Shown here: positions 1 through 10,174 of the stretch, piece after piece
Position numbering within the stretch: position 1 is the stretch's first letter
Layout: each line of letters begins with the position of its first letter
Source: Aquipuribacter hungaricus
GTDB taxonomy: Bacteria > Actinomycetota > Actinomycetes > Actinomycetales > JBBAYJ01
Reading direction: 5' to 3' (one strand)
DNA length: 64,000 nucleotides
Assembly (NCBI RefSeq): GCF_042663885.1
Contig: NZ_JBHSXV010000001.1
Program-made: the position numbers and the translations under genes
The notes under the pieces: model-generated
Databases searched by the model: none
What the model was told of the DNA's origin: nothing
What the model saw: only the letters and a program-made list of their open reading frames with translations

Positions 1-241
1 AGGTGACGACCTGCTCGAGCCACTCCCACACCTGTCGACGTAGCTGCGGCTGGATGCACGAGGCGGGGTCCCACGGGCGCGGAAGCAGTGCCGGGTCACC
101 GAGGGCAGCGATCTGCTCCTTGGTGCCGGTGGCCGCGATGTGCAGCTCGCGGTAGGCCAGCCGCACCAGCTGGGCCGGCTGCGGGAACGGCGCCACCATC
201 AGGCCCGCGGAAGGCCGGGGGGCAGTGGACGGGGTGGTCAC
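1..241 (-). CDS. Hypothetical protein, N-terminal part only
   Basis: A GTG start at 241 overlaps the TGA stop of the coupling-protein gene as GTGA, and the frame stays open to the window edge (about 80 residues). The visible part is Pro-rich at first and then has the segment LLPRPWDP followed by QLRRQVWEWLEQVV. From memory this resembles a small hypothetical protein often encoded after TraG-like genes in actinobacterial mobile elements. No function can be assigned. The GTGA overlap implies translational coupling with the conjugation operon. Confidence 0.6.
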   Translation of the reverse strand, partial: MTTPSTAPRPSAGLMVAPFPQPAQLVRLAYRELHIAATGTKEQIAALGDPALLPRPWDPASCIQPQLRRQVWEWLEQVVT

Positions 242-2258
242 AGGGGTTCCTCTTCGTGGGCGGCGAGGCCGTGCCGGCGGGCTTCGGCGTGGGCGGCGAC
301 GGCGCGGGCGGCTGCGCTGACGGTGCCGCTGCGGGTGGCGCAGACCCGGTCGCGCTGCTCCTGCTGCTGCTGCAGCAGTCGTCGGCCCGGCCGGCCGTCG
401 ATGCACCGGTGCAGGCGGGCGATGATGGGTTTGCCGTTCTCGGCCACCACCAGGGCGCGCCCCTCGGGCAGTTGGCGAATCTCTTCTGGGCGCAGGACGG
501 CGATGTCGTCACCGGACACGGTCCGGCCACCTCGGCCGGTCTGCCAGCTGCTGCGGGACACCCGTGTCGTGCCCACCAGGTCGGACACCTCCTGGTTGAA
601 GGCGACGTCCTTGGAGCCGCCGAACATGACGAGGACGTTGGTGAGGCCGAACAGGGCTCGAGCCTCCGGTTCGCCGAAGATGGCCGAGAGCTGTCTCCAG
701 GTCTGCGCGGCGTAGATGAACGAGATCCCGAGGGCCCGCTCGTTCGCCATCCGGGTGCGCAGGGTCGGGATGGGTGCGGTGGAGGGCAGTTCGTCCAGGC
801 ACGCCAGCATCGGCGGGCACAGCCGTCCCCAGGGGGACTCGTTAGCCAGGGTGAGGGCGGTGTCCAGGACGTGCTCGGCCAGCGCCGTCATGAGGGGTGA
901 GGCGGAGGCGTAAGGGTCTTCGCGGCCGAGGAGGTAGATGGTGCCGTGGCGGCGGATGACGTCGGCGATGTCGGTGCTGGCCCGCCCCGGGCCGGGGGTG
1001 CAGCGGGTGCGGATGTCGGCCTGGAAGAACAGGCTCATGGCCTGCTGCACCGTCGTGGTGGTGTTCCCGGCGGTGCGGTCGTCACCGTGGAGGGCACCGT
1101 GGAGCAGGCCGTGCCAGAACGGTGCGGCGTGGGGGTGTTCTCGCAGGATCTCCGACGGCTCGCTGGCGCTGCGGGGGTTGGCGACCCAGCGCAGCACATG
1201 TTCAAGGGACCTGCCGGTCAGGGCGGCGGCGTGGAAGAACGCCTGGATCACCTTGGCGGCTTCCGCGGCGTAGAAGCGGGCGGCGGTGTCGTCCCCGCCG
1301 CCGGAGCTCACGGCTGCCTTGACGGTGCCGGCGGTGAACGCCTTGGCGCGTCGTTCGGCGACCATCGGGTCGACGCAGCCTTCGATCGGGTCCCACACCA
1401 GCTCCGGCAGGCCTGGTGCCAGGCCGAACGGGTCCAGGACGACGCAGGGACGATCACCCTGCCGTCCGTCGCGGGAGCGGGCGGTGACGCTGAGGAGCAG
1501 GTCGTCGACCTTCGTCAGGGTGACCAGGGCCGCGCCGTGTGCGCCCAGCAGGGCCGGGGTGAGCAGGTCCAGGGTCTTCCCGGACCCTTGGGGGCCGATG
1601 ACGCCGGCGGTGCGGTCCCACGGCACCCACAGCTCGCCCCCGCGGGGTTCCTGCGCCTTCCCGAGCCGCCAGCCGACCTCCCGGCATGCCGCCGCCTTCA
1701 CCTGCGCCGCCCGGAGCCCGCGGGGGCGGCAGCCGTCGGGAGAGACGAAGGGACAGACGCAGGGTGCCGGGCGGTCGGGGTCCCGTGGTGGCGGCCGTAG
1801 AGGTCGGGCCGGATGACGGCCCGGTTGGCTCGCAGCCGGGACCGGCCGAGCATGCGTCCCACGTCTGCGGTGCTGGCCATGCCCTTCAGGCGGCCCGGTC
1901 CCCACCGGGCCAGGGCCTGCCAGCCGAGCAGCCCCATCACTACTAGCGCCCCGACCTCGACGGCGGCGATGCAGGCCCACAACGTGCCGGTGGTGGCCAC
2001 CGTCTCCGCTGCGCCTGGTCCGGGTGCCAGCGCGGGCGGGGTCTGGAGGCCGGCGGCAGCGTCGCCCCGGAGGAGGGCGGGCAGGCTGGTGAACAGCTCG
2101 GTGCGCGGCGGGAAGCGCCAGGGCTGCCCGGCGAGCAGGTTCGCGACGGCGCGGCCGCAGTGGGCGGCCAGCACCAGAACCATCACCACGGCGACGGTGA
2201 TGCCGAGCGGGAGCTCCCACGTCCACGGGTAGGGGTCGTGACGGCGTGACCGCTGCAT
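238..2258 (-). CDS. TraG/VirD4-like type IV secretion coupling protein, apparent frameshift
   Basis: Coupling ATPase expected to hand DNA or protein substrates to the secretion channel at the inner membrane. The N-terminal part (2258 down to about 1800) has two membrane segments, near residues 16-38 and 92-115, ending in the motif AVIRPDLYG. The ATPase part (about 1795 down to 238) is in another frame. It has Walker A GPQGSGKT, a Walker B-like segment CLDELP and an Arg-finger-like segment TLRTRMANERA. GC3 bias moves from one frame to the other near 1770-1800, around a GGGACCCC stretch, so a single-base indel is needed to join them. Start chosen at ATG 2258, seven bases after GGGGAG; ATG 2264 and GTG 2273 are alternatives. 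Either the gene is broken or the sequence has an error here. Confidence 0.8.
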
Positions 2259-2358
2259 GCTCATGCTCCCCACACGTCAACCCGGCACCCTCGGCGGTCA
2301 CCAGTGCGGGGGGTCCTCGGGCGCGTGCGGTGGCGCCCCTGTGCGGGGTGCGGCTGGC

Positions 2359-4035
2359 TCAGGTCCGGCTGAGGGTGGCGCCGTCGGAGAGGTTGCCGAC
2401 GCGCCAGATCTCGAACCGGTTGCGCTCGGGTCCGTCGGCGTAGCTGAAGGTGCCGGTTCCGTCGCGGCGGTCGCGGGCCTCGATGGTGCTGAAGGTGGCG
2501 GGGTCGGCGACGAGCATGACGTGCCCGATCCGGTCGGGTCCGAGGTAGGAGTCCCAGAAGACGAGGTCGCCGGGGCGCTCCTGGCCCAGCTGGACCCGGT
2601 ACCCGTTCCCTGCCGCGAGCCAGTCCCGTTGCGCGGCGGCGGTGCGGGGTGCGCTGATCCCGATCTGGGCCAGGGCGGTCTGGGTGAAGGAGGAGCAGTC
2701 CCAGGAGTCGGGGCCGTTGGCGCCGAAGACGTAGGGCTCACCGTCCTGGGCGTGCGCCCAGGTGAGCATGGTGACCACCCGGGCGTCGTCGATCGGGGGC
2801 AGCAGGGGGTTTCCGCCGGCGGCGGTGCTGGTGGTGCCGGGCCCGCAGTCGGTGAGGTCGCCCAGGACGTTCCCGCCGCCGTAGGCGTGCGCGTAGGCCA
2901 AGACGTCGTTGACGTACCAGTCGGCGCGGTTGTAGGCGAAGAGTGCGGCGCGGACCCCGTCGGGTCCTTCGGTGAGCCCGGAGACGGTGAGGTAGTGCGC
3001 GGCGGAGTGCACGCTGTCGGCGTCGTTGGTGATGTCGGCGCGACCGTCGCCGTCGCCGTCCACGCCCATCGTCGTCCAGGTCGCGGGCATGAATTGCATC
3101 AGTCCCCGGGCCCCGGCGGAAGAGGTCGCGGTGAGCCGGCCGTGCGCGGTCTCGGCCATGCCGATGCCGGCGAGCACGGTCCACGGGATCGCGTAGCGTT
3201 CGGCTGCCGCGCGGTAGAGGGCCTCGACGTCGGCGGGGACAGGGACCGGCGCGTTGATTACGGAGGCCTTTCGGGGTTGTCCTGCCGGGGGCAGCTCGAA
3301 ACCCACACCGCCCTCGCCCGCCTCCCCCGAGGCGTCCGGCTGGGTGGCGGTGCCGGCGAGGAGGGATCCGGTGAGGACGGTCCCGGCAGGGGGGACGTCG
3401 TCCGGCGCGCTGGCCCGGGGGGGGACGGCCGTCCCGTCCAGGGGTGCGCCTCGCTGGGCCATGAAGGCGACCGGGTCGACCGCGGTGCCGTGGCGGAGGA
3501 CCTCGAAGTGCAGGTGGTTGCCGGTGCTGGTGCCGGTGGAGCCCTCGACGCCGAGCCGTTGCCCGGTGCTGACCTGGGCGCCGGCGCTGACGGCGGGGTC
3601 GATGCTGGCCAAGTGGGCGTAGCGGGTGCTGATCCCGCCGCCGTGGTCGATGTCGACGACGTTGCCGTACGCGCCGCCGTCACCGGCCCGGCTGATGAGG
3701 CCGGCGGATGCGGCGACGACCGGGCCGGGTCCGGGCCGGGAGACCAGGTCCTGCCCGGTGTGGGGGCGCCACTCGCGGTGGATGGGGTGGAACTGCCGGC
3801 CGAAGCCACGGTTGGACACCGTGTACGCCTGCTCGAACGGCACCCGCCACTCCCCGGCCCCGGCCCCGGCCGCACCTGCACCGGCCGGGGTGCTACCCGG
3901 TCCGGTGCACGCGAGCGTGGCCAGGTGCGCGCCGACGGCTGGGGCGGTGACCGTGGCGAGGAGCAGCGCGACGAGGAGTGGGCCGGCGAGCAGGCTGGCC
4001 GCGACGGTGGCGACGGTGACCTTGACCATAACCAT
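2359..4035 (-). CDS. Three-domain cell-wall hydrolase (M23, SLT, NlpC/P60) of the secretion module
   Basis: About 558 residues with an N-terminal membrane or signal segment (residues 7-36). Three peptidoglycan-cleaving domains follow in one chain. The first is an M23/LytM-like endopeptidase (about 60-205; HTGQD and HLHFE motifs supply metal ligands). The second is a soluble lytic transglycosylase (about 270-400; catalytic Glu in GMAETAHGR, then GLMQFMPATW). The third is an NlpC/P60 cysteine peptidase (about 425-557; Cys in WDCSSF, His in GHVMLV). In conjugation systems such enzymes open the wall for the channel, a VirB1-like role. It lies between the VirB4-like ATPase and coupling-protein genes. 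Start ATG 4035 follows GGACAAAGAG; ATG 4029 is a near alternative. Confidence 0.88.
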   Translation of the reverse strand: MVMVKVTVATVAASLLAGPLLVALLLATVTAPAVGAHLATLACTGPGSTPAGAGAAGAGAGEWRVPFEQAYTVSNRGFGRQFHPIHREWRPHTGQDLVSRPGPGPVVAASAGLISRAGDGGAYGNVVDIDHGGGISTRYAHLASIDPAVSAGAQVSTGQRLGVEGSTGTSTGNHLHFEVLRHGTAVDPVAFMAQRGAPLDGTAVPPRASAPDDVPPAGTVLTGSLLAGTATQPDASGEAGEGGVGFELPPAGQPRKASVINAPVPVPADVEALYRAAAERYAIPWTVLAGIGMAETAHGRLTATSSAGARGLMQFMPATWTTMGVDGDGDGRADITNDADSVHSAAHYLTVSGLTEGPDGVRAALFAYNRADWYVNDVLAYAHAYGGGNVLGDLTDCGPGTTSTAAGGNPLLPPIDDARVVTMLTWAHAQDGEPYVFGANGPDSWDCSSFTQTALAQIGISAPRTAAAQRDWLAAGNGYRVQLGQERPGDLVFWDSYLGPDRIGHVMLVADPATFSTIEARDRRDGTGTFSYADGPERNRFEIWRVGNLSDGATLSRT

Positions 4036-4049
4036 CTCTTTGTCCGCCG

Positions 4050-5600
4050 TCAGCCGGCGCCCTGGATGGCGTCGTTGGTGAACGTCAGGTGCTTCTCCAG
4101 GGGGTGCAGGACGGTCTGGACCTTGTACAGCTGCTCCCCGACCCCCCACACGGCGCGGCCCTTGCCGTGGCGGGCCCAGCCGGTGACGAGGTTGCGGGCG
4201 ATCGGGCCGAGGGCGAGGAGCCGCTCGAGGTCGTCGCCGACGGCGGCGTCCTGGCCGTGGAGGATCTTGATGTCGGCCAGGTGCAGCATCTCCTTGGCGA
4301 TGACGGCGGCCTGAGAGCCGGCGGCCCCGGCGGACGGCAGGTCGCCGGGCTTGTGCGCGACGGCGATCTGCAGGTCGCCGCGCCGGGACAGCCGGAGGTC
4401 GGCGTCGAAGCTCTTGACCGCGTCCGGGCCGAGGCGTAGCTGGCGCCACGACTCGTCCCGCACGACCAGGCGAAGGTCCCCGGGTGCCGCGGTCTCCCGC
4501 ATCGCCCGCCCCCAGGAGTTCAGGCACAGCAGGGCGATCCCGACGGCCTCGTCGCCGAGCGGTTCCAGCCGGGACAGGCTCAGCGACTGGATCGGGGCGC
4601 GCCAGTCCACGTCGATGCTGGTGTGGTCGTCGAACAGACCGGCCAGGGCGCCGGTGACGAGCTGGCCCAGGGCGTCGCGCAGCAGCCGGGTCTCGTCGAG
4701 GAACTGCCTCTGCGAGGCGTACCGGCACTGCGTGATCAGCCTGTCGGTGGGGTTGTCCAGCAGGTGCCACAGCTGGGGGATGGTGACCTCCACCAGCCGC
4801 GAGCCGCCGGCTGCGTAACCGGTGAGCTCCTGCAGGGCTGCGGTGACGACGACCTCGTCGCTGGGCCCGAACGGCACCAGGCTGTCCCCGATGCGCTGGC
4901 TGCCGACCAGACCCCGGACCAGGGTGAGCCACCGCCCGAAGACGAGCGAGGACCGGCGCTGCACCTCCACCGGGTCCAGGTCCGCCCACCCTTGCCCGAG
5001 CGGGCCGAACGCCAGCGGGTTGACCCGGGCGGGCAGTCCCGGGCCGATGGTGAACGGCTCCACGCCGACCGCGTGGCAGAGCTTCTCGTACTCGTCCTTG
5101 ACATCGCCGAGGATGAGCGCCCGGTACCCGAAGTCCAGCAGCCGCAGGACCATGGCCTTCACCGTGGCGCTCTTGCCGACCCCGGGGTTGCCGAAGCAGA
5201 AGATGTTGGGGTTTGTCACCTGGATGTCGTCGCGGACGACCCACCCGAACGGGTCGACGTAGAAACTGCCGCCGCTCAGCTGGTCGATGCCCATCCAGGC
5301 CCCCGTCGGGGGCAGGCCGGGGGTGGCGATGAACGGCCACAGCACCGGCGCCTGGTCGCTGGTCATCCGCCACGTCGACACCGGCGCCGGCGCCGTCGCC
5401 CACCCGCGGCCCGCGCGCCGGGGTCCGCGTCGCCCGGCGTACCGGAACAGCCGGGCGTCCTTCTCCTCCATGGCCGGGGCTGGCGCGACGGGCAGGTCGT
5501 GCCCGAAGTCAGCCAGCAGCCGACCCACGTCCCGGCCCGTAGCGCTTCCCTGGGCGCGGCCCGTGGCATGGCCGTTCATGCGGCTCAGGACGCTGCTCAT
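4050..5600 (-). CDS. VirB4/TraC-like conjugation ATPase
   Basis: A 516-residue cytoplasmic ATPase with Walker A GNPGVGKSA near residue 135 and a DVKDEYEK segment shortly after. This matches the ATP-binding half of VirB4/TraC proteins that energise type IV secretion. It is shorter than classical VirB4 (about 800 residues). The preceding SCO6880-family protein probably supplies the missing N-terminal half, as in other actinobacterial elements (inference). Its ATG overlaps the TGA of that gene by four bases, so the two are translationally coupled. The hydrolase gene follows 14 bases downstream. Confidence 0.85.
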   Translation of the reverse strand: MSSVLSRMNGHATGRAQGSATGRDVGRLLADFGHDLPVAPAPAMEEKDARLFRYAGRRGPRRAGRGWATAPAPVSTWRMTSDQAPVLWPFIATPGLPPTGAWMGIDQLSGGSFYVDPFGWVVRDDIQVTNPNIFCFGNPGVGKSATVKAMVLRLLDFGYRALILGDVKDEYEKLCHAVGVEPFTIGPGLPARVNPLAFGPLGQGWADLDPVEVQRRSSLVFGRWLTLVRGLVGSQRIGDSLVPFGPSDEVVVTAALQELTGYAAGGSRLVEVTIPQLWHLLDNPTDRLITQCRYASQRQFLDETRLLRDALGQLVTGALAGLFDDHTSIDVDWRAPIQSLSLSRLEPLGDEAVGIALLCLNSWGRAMRETAAPGDLRLVVRDESWRQLRLGPDAVKSFDADLRLSRRGDLQIAVAHKPGDLPSAGAAGSQAAVIAKEMLHLADIKILHGQDAAVGDDLERLLALGPIARNLVTGWARHGKGRAVWGVGEQLYKVQTVLHPLEKHLTFTNDAIQGAG

Positions 5601-7189
5601 GCGTCACCGCGGCGGCTGAGGCTGACGCCGAGCGGCACGGATGATGCGGCGAAGCCGAGGTCCTGGGACAGGTCCAGGCGCAGTGGGGCGAACCCGGCCC
5701 TGCGCACCGAGGCGTCCAAGCGGCGACCGAACTCCTCCACGCGGGCGGTGCTCGGCACGGTGACGGTGCACACCGCGTACGGGCGGGTCATGGAGTGACC
5801 GCGGGCGAACTTGCCGTCCAGTCCGCGTGCGCGGGTGGCCTCGGTCCGCTGCCGGGCGCGCATCTTCACCCCGGCCTTGGCGCGCAGCTCCTCACCAAGG
5901 TCTGCCGACCACTCCCGGGTGGCGCTCTGCCGGTCCGCGGTGGCCTGCCGCAGGATGGGGTAGGCCACCATGAAGCTGCGCCGCTCCCCCGGCTCAGAGG
6001 GTGTCAGCACCGGTGCGAGGGCCCCCATCACGGCCCCGCTGTCGGGCAGGGTGATCGTCGCGCTGATCGAGCTCCACGCGTCGTGGGTGTAGTGCCTCGT
6101 GGTGGCCTCCGCCCCGGCCGGGCCGGCCAGTGCCCACGGCACGTCCGCGGCGATGCGCGGGGCGCCGCTCCCGTCACGATCAGAACCGCCAGAGCCACCA
6201 GCGGCGCCGGGAGCACCGCTGGAACCAGCGGCGCGGGCGGCGTCGGCCTGATCCCGCTCAGCCAGTGCGGCGACGACGCCTGCCCGGTCGCCGGGGGCGA
6301 ACCCTGTCCGGCACGCCAGCGCCAGCTGCGGTGACGTCAGCCAGCTGACCTCGTTCATGGCCATCCCTGCGCGCAGCTGGGCCTCGACCTCCCCCATCAG
6401 CCCGTACAGGACCCTGGCCCGACCATCGAGCCCTCCACCGCACTGCCTGGCCGCGCGGGCCATGCGGGTCTCGGGCACCACGACCGTCACCCAAGCCTCG
6501 GTCCGGACCGATGCCTGCGTCAGGGCCTGGCGAAGGTCGTCGTTGACCGCCCGGGCCAGCGGGGGCCCGTCGGCCCGCCGGTGCCGCAGCATCCACAGAT
6601 CCCGCTCTGCGCCGTCGTCGGGCACGGTGCGGACGGTGAAGAGGACCTCGTCGATCAGCTCGGTGTGCGAGGCCAGGTCCAGCAGCCCGCCCAGGCCGTT
6701 GGCCTGGTGGGCACGTTCTTCCGCGTCGACGAACCCCAGGCCGGGGTGGACGACGGCGGCGGTGACCGCCCACGTCCGCGCGGCGTGGTCCTGGACGATG
6801 GCGGCGCGGGACAGCGACGCCCCGCGGGGCGGGCCGTCGTGGACCTCGATGCCGTGCAGGACGCCCGGCAAGTCGGGTGCCTCCATCACCCCGGCCCGCC
6901 CCACCGAGGCCCGGGCCCGGAACTGGGTCCAGCCCGCGACGGTCCCGACGAGGTAGGACAGCGACGCGATCAGCCAGCCGGTCGCCGGGCGGCCCCTGAC
7001 CGGGACCACCGTCACCAGGAGCACCAGCAGCCACCCCCCGCTCAGGGCGGCCGCGGTGAGCCAGAGGCCGGACCGGACAGCGAAGAACACGGGCAGGCTG
7101 GTCGTCACCAGGGTCGCCAGCTGCCAGCCGTTCAGGCCGAAGAACCAGCCGATCCGGTCCCTGCTGTAGTCGTCGAACACCAGCGCCAT
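5597..7189 (-). CDS. SCO6880-family conjugation protein (PrgI-like membrane anchor plus VirB4 N-terminal-like region)
   Basis: A 530-residue protein beginning with two or three hydrophobic helices (about residues 23-65 and 75-92) and then a long soluble region. The opening MALVFDDYSRDRIGWFFGL and the later HGIEVHDGP are typical of the SCO6880 family, which couples a PrgI-like membrane anchor to a VirB4 N-terminal-like domain. It probably anchors the ATPase encoded next. The start ATG at 7189 has AGAGGAC seven bases upstream. An Ala/Gly/Ser-rich low-complexity insert lies near residues 310-345. Assignment is by sequence resemblance and position. Confidence 0.82.
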   Translation of the reverse strand: MALVFDDYSRDRIGWFFGLNGWQLATLVTTSLPVFFAVRSGLWLTAAALSGGWLLVLLVTVVPVRGRPATGWLIASLSYLVGTVAGWTQFRARASVGRAGVMEAPDLPGVLHGIEVHDGPPRGASLSRAAIVQDHAARTWAVTAAVVHPGLGFVDAEERAHQANGLGGLLDLASHTELIDEVLFTVRTVPDDGAERDLWMLRHRRADGPPLARAVNDDLRQALTQASVRTEAWVTVVVPETRMARAARQCGGGLDGRARVLYGLMGEVEAQLRAGMAMNEVSWLTSPQLALACRTGFAPGDRAGVVAALAERDQADAARAAGSSGAPGAAGGSGGSDRDGSGAPRIAADVPWALAGPAGAEATTRHYTHDAWSSISATITLPDSGAVMGALAPVLTPSEPGERRSFMVAYPILRQATADRQSATREWSADLGEELRAKAGVKMRARQRTEATRARGLDGKFARGHSMTRPYAVCTVTVPSTARVEEFGRRLDASVRRAGFAPLRLDLSQDLGFAASSVPLGVSLSRRGDA

Positions 7190-7256
7190 GACATGTCCTC
7201 TCAGGGGTAGATCAGTGGGTGTCGCCGAGCAGCCGGGCTGGACCGCCGGTCACGTC

Positions 7257-8839
7257 TCAGACGGGGACGATGGGCACGGCCGCCGCCGCCCCCCCGGCAC
7301 CTGCACCGGCCCCGGCACCTGCACCTGCACCTGCACCTGCACTTCCGGCGACGGTTCCGCCGGCGCTGCTGGGCCCTGCGGGCGCCGGTGCGGCGGGTAC
7401 GGGCGGAGCCTGGGCCGGCGGTGTGGACGCTGAGGACCGTGCGGGTGCGCTGGCCGGGCTCCCTGCAGCGGGGGCGCCGCCCGAGCCGCCGGTGCCGTCG
7501 ACGTCCGGGGACTGGTCGGGTCGCCGCCTTGGTTGCCTCGGCTGCCTCCGCGACCAGGTCCTCGGTCGGTCGAGGTGCCACCGCTACCGGTTCGGTTGCT
7601 ATGGGGTCGCTCCCCGGGGTCAGGGAAATAGTTGGAGCTGCCGACACCCATCTGGCTGGCGGCGTCGGCACCGACCGCGGCGCCAGCGGTCCCGGCTCGC
7701 TGCATCAGGCCTAGCCCGGAGGCGGCCGCGGTTCCTAGGGCCCCACCCGCACTGCTGAGCCAGCCACGCTCGGCCTGGCCGAAGCGGGCGCTGGTCACGT
7801 CCTCCCCCGCGGACTCCCCGGAGGAACGGCCGCCGTCCGAGGCCTGCACCGAGGCCCCACCTCCGGAGCCCGCACCGACGCCGCTGGAGGACCCGCCGCC
7901 CAGCAGGCCCTGCACGCCCCCGGATACGGCCAGCCCTCGACGCAGCGCCGCACCGGAGGAGGTGCCCGGGTCGACGAAGGCGAGCAGCTTGAACAGCGCC
8001 AGCGGGGAGAAGCAGGCGATGAGGATGAGCAGCACTCCAGGGATGGCGGTACCGATCGCGGCCATGGTCCCGTCCGCCAGGCCGTTGGCGACGCCGGTGG
8101 TGGCCTGCACGCCGGCCCCGAGGACCAGGACCATGAGGACGGGGCTCAGGGCAGCAGCGTGGGTCCAGCGCAGGCTCTTCCAGAACCACGCCCGTCCGGC
8201 GTCGGACAGCAGGCCGGCAGCGGCGATCGGCGCGGTGGCAGCGAGCACCATGAGCGCGCCGGCACGGGTGAGCATAACCAGCAGGTGACCGAGCGCGGCC
8301 AAGCACAGCAGCAACCCCAACAACCCCAGGACGGTGGCGACGGTGCCGTCGACGACGTCCTGCAGGGCGATGTCCTCGAACGGCTTCCACGCCGACCATG
8401 ACGTCACGTCCAGCAGGGCCTGCATCAGGGCGCGGGTGAGACCGCCGCAGGCGGCGACCAGGGCCACGATGTAGCTCAGCCACCCGCCCCAGACCACGGC
8501 GAACTGAGCGAAGCCGATGCCTACCCGGGCGAGGCTCTGCCCGTCGCGGCGGGCGGCGGTGACACCCAGCTGGAGCATGCCCATGAGCAGCACCAGCGCA
8601 CCCGCCAGCCAGAGCGTCGTCCGGTACAGCTCCGCGCCGGGCCCGTCTGCCCGCAGGTCGGGGGTGACGAAGGCGTCCATCAGGTACAGCACCATCCGGA
8701 GCACCCACAGCCCCGCGTTCCACATCGCCAGCATGGCGACCGTCCAGGCGTCGGTCACGATCTTCCCGGCCGTGCCCGCGAGCACCCCGAACGGGTCGAA
8801 CCACTCCTCAAGCACCGTCATCGCCCCCGGAGCCGCCAT
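7257..8839 (-). CDS. TrbL/VirB6-like polytopic secretion channel protein, C-terminal tail shifted
   Basis: A polytopic membrane protein with about seven hydrophobic segments in the first 300 residues, including LWLAGALVLLMGMLQLGV and IPGVLLILIACFSPLALF. This is the layout of TrbL/VirB6 proteins that form the inner-membrane channel. The tail is Gly/Ser-rich and disordered. GC3 bias suggests a one-base frame change near 7505, within a CCCC run, after which the tail becomes Ala/Gly/Pro-rich and ends at 7257. Without the shift the frame ends at 7250 in an unlikely QVQVQV and Arg-rich tail. The encoded AG repeat comes from a CTGCAC-type repeat at about 7317-7352. ATG 8821, overlapping the upstream gene, is an alternative start. 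Confidence 0.75.
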
Positions 8840-9806
8840 CCAGCCACGGAGCGCCGGGACCTGTGGACGGCGGGAGGACGTTGTCGTCCCCTCGTCCGGT
8901 GGTGGTCTCGGGGTCCGCCTGCACCCAGGTGCGCCAGCCGGCGTCGAGGCTGCGTTGGCTGCCGGGCCAGGTGGACGGGGCGCGGGCGGGCGCGGGGCCG
9001 GGGTCGATGACCCATCGCCCCTCGTGCCACTGCATCCGCTCGCAGTGCCCGAACCCGAGGCGGGCTTCGGTGACGATGACGGCGCGGACCTCCAGCAGCA
9101 CGCACGCCAGGACCCATTCCGACCCGTCGACGCCCTTGACCTGGGCGGCGGCCGGGGTAACGGTGACGGTCGTGGTCAGGTCCTTCTCCGGCCCCATCTG
9201 CGCGGTGCCGAGGAACGACTGGACATGGCGGGTGATCTCCCAGCCCGCCAGCTCTGCGGCACCGACGGCGGCGTGGTCCTCGGCTGCCGCGGTGCCTGTC
9301 GGGTCGGTGCCGGTCCCGGGATCGGTGCCGGGATCGAGGACCCACTGCTGGTGGATCTGCTCGGTCAGCGGGATCGACATCGCCTGGAACACGGACGTCT
9401 CGATCGCGGCGAGCTGGGCGACGGCCCCTTCTGGTGTGCGGGGGAAGCCCGAGGGGACGTCCGCCGGTCCGACGGTCGTAGCCGGCGGGATGACGAGGAC
9501 CGGTCCGACGGTGGCAGCGGGCACGGCCGGCTGGGCGTCACCGGGGGCGACCGCGAGCATCGGTGCGGCCGCGATCCGGTCCCGGCGGGCCTGGGTGTCG
9601 TCGGTGCGGCCGTGCGCTCCGGACGCGGTGGCTGTGGCTGTGGCTGTGGACGTACCGCCCGCCACGGCCAGGTAGACGGTGTAGCCGAGCCCGGCCGCCA
9701 GCAGGACGGCGGTGACGGCGACCGCGGTGAGGACACCGAGCAGCCGCTGCCGGCTCCAGGTCTCGGTGTCCCCGGCGCGGGTGGCGGTCACGCCGAGACG
9801 GCTCAT
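8808..9806 (-). CDS. VirB8/TcpC-like single-pass membrane protein
   Basis: About 332 residues. A short cytoplasmic N-terminus and one membrane helix (about residues 22-48, LLGVLTAVAVTAVLLAAGLG) precede an extracytoplasmic region. A Thr/Ala repeat follows the helix, and the C-terminal half looks like an NTF2-type fold, with segments FLGTAQMGPEKDLTTTVTV and ACVLLEVRAVIV. Topology and position match VirB8 or TcpC assembly factors, but no diagnostic motif confirms this. Its ATG overlaps the TGA of the upstream small membrane protein gene, and its own end overlaps the start region of the TrbL-like gene. Confidence 0.65.
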   Translation of the reverse strand: MSRLGVTATRAGDTETWSRQRLLGVLTAVAVTAVLLAAGLGYTVYLAVAGGTSTATATATASGAHGRTDDTQARRDRIAAAPMLAVAPGDAQPAVPAATVGPVLVIPPATTVGPADVPSGFPRTPEGAVAQLAAIETSVFQAMSIPLTEQIHQQWVLDPGTDPGTGTDPTGTAAAEDHAAVGAAELAGWEITRHVQSFLGTAQMGPEKDLTTTVTVTPAAAQVKGVDGSEWVLACVLLEVRAVIVTEARLGFGHCERMQWHEGRWVIDPGPAPARAPSTWPGSQRSLDAGWRTWVQADPETTTGRGDDNVLPPSTGPGAPWLDGGSGGDDGA

Positions 9807-10174
9807 GCGACCGGGACAGTCACGAGCCCGGGCAGGGTCGCAGCCACGCAGCCGTCGCCCATGAACCCGTCCACCATTCCGGGCAGGACCAGGTAGCCGA
9901 TGCCCGCGGCGAACATGACGACGATGCTGACGACGCCGGCCTTGCTGGCGTGGGGCATGGAGAAGATGCGCCCGGCGACGATGGCGCCGATCCCGATGAT
10001 CACGCCGACGCTGAACATGATCAGGACGCCCCATAGGACGTAGCCCATGATCTCGTCGATGTACTGCTGGGCGTTGCCAGGGGCGACAGGGCACACCGCC
10101 GCCAGCACCTGGGTCGCTGTGGAGTCCGTGGAGAGGGCGAGCAGGTCGGTGACGGTGGGCAGGTGGCGGGTCAT
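9803..10174 (-). CDS. Small two-helix membrane protein, VirB2/TrbC pilin-like
   Basis: A 123-residue protein with two hydrophobic helices (about 43-68 and 80-105) separated by a short polar loop, RIFSMPHASKAG. It has two Cys residues (CPVAPG and DGCVA) that could pair outside the membrane. Size, topology and position between a ParA-like gene and a VirB8-like gene resemble VirB2/TrbC pilins of type IV secretion systems. It is joined by ATGA overlaps on both sides. An N-terminal signal sequence is not obvious, so a channel component rather than a processed pilin is also possible. Confidence 0.6.
   Translation of the reverse strand: MTRHLPTVTDLLALSTDSTATQVLAAVCPVAPGNAQQYIDEIMGYVLWGVLIMFSVGVIIGIGAIVAGRIFSMPHASKAGVVSIVVMFAAGIGYLVLPGMVDGFMGDGCVAATLPGLVTVPVA

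Noticed and set aside
2257..4314. Long plus-strand open frame of 685 codons opposite the hydrolase gene
   Set aside because: It mirrors the minus-strand coding frame in high-GC DNA, is rich in Gly/Val/Asp low-complexity sequence and has no domain.
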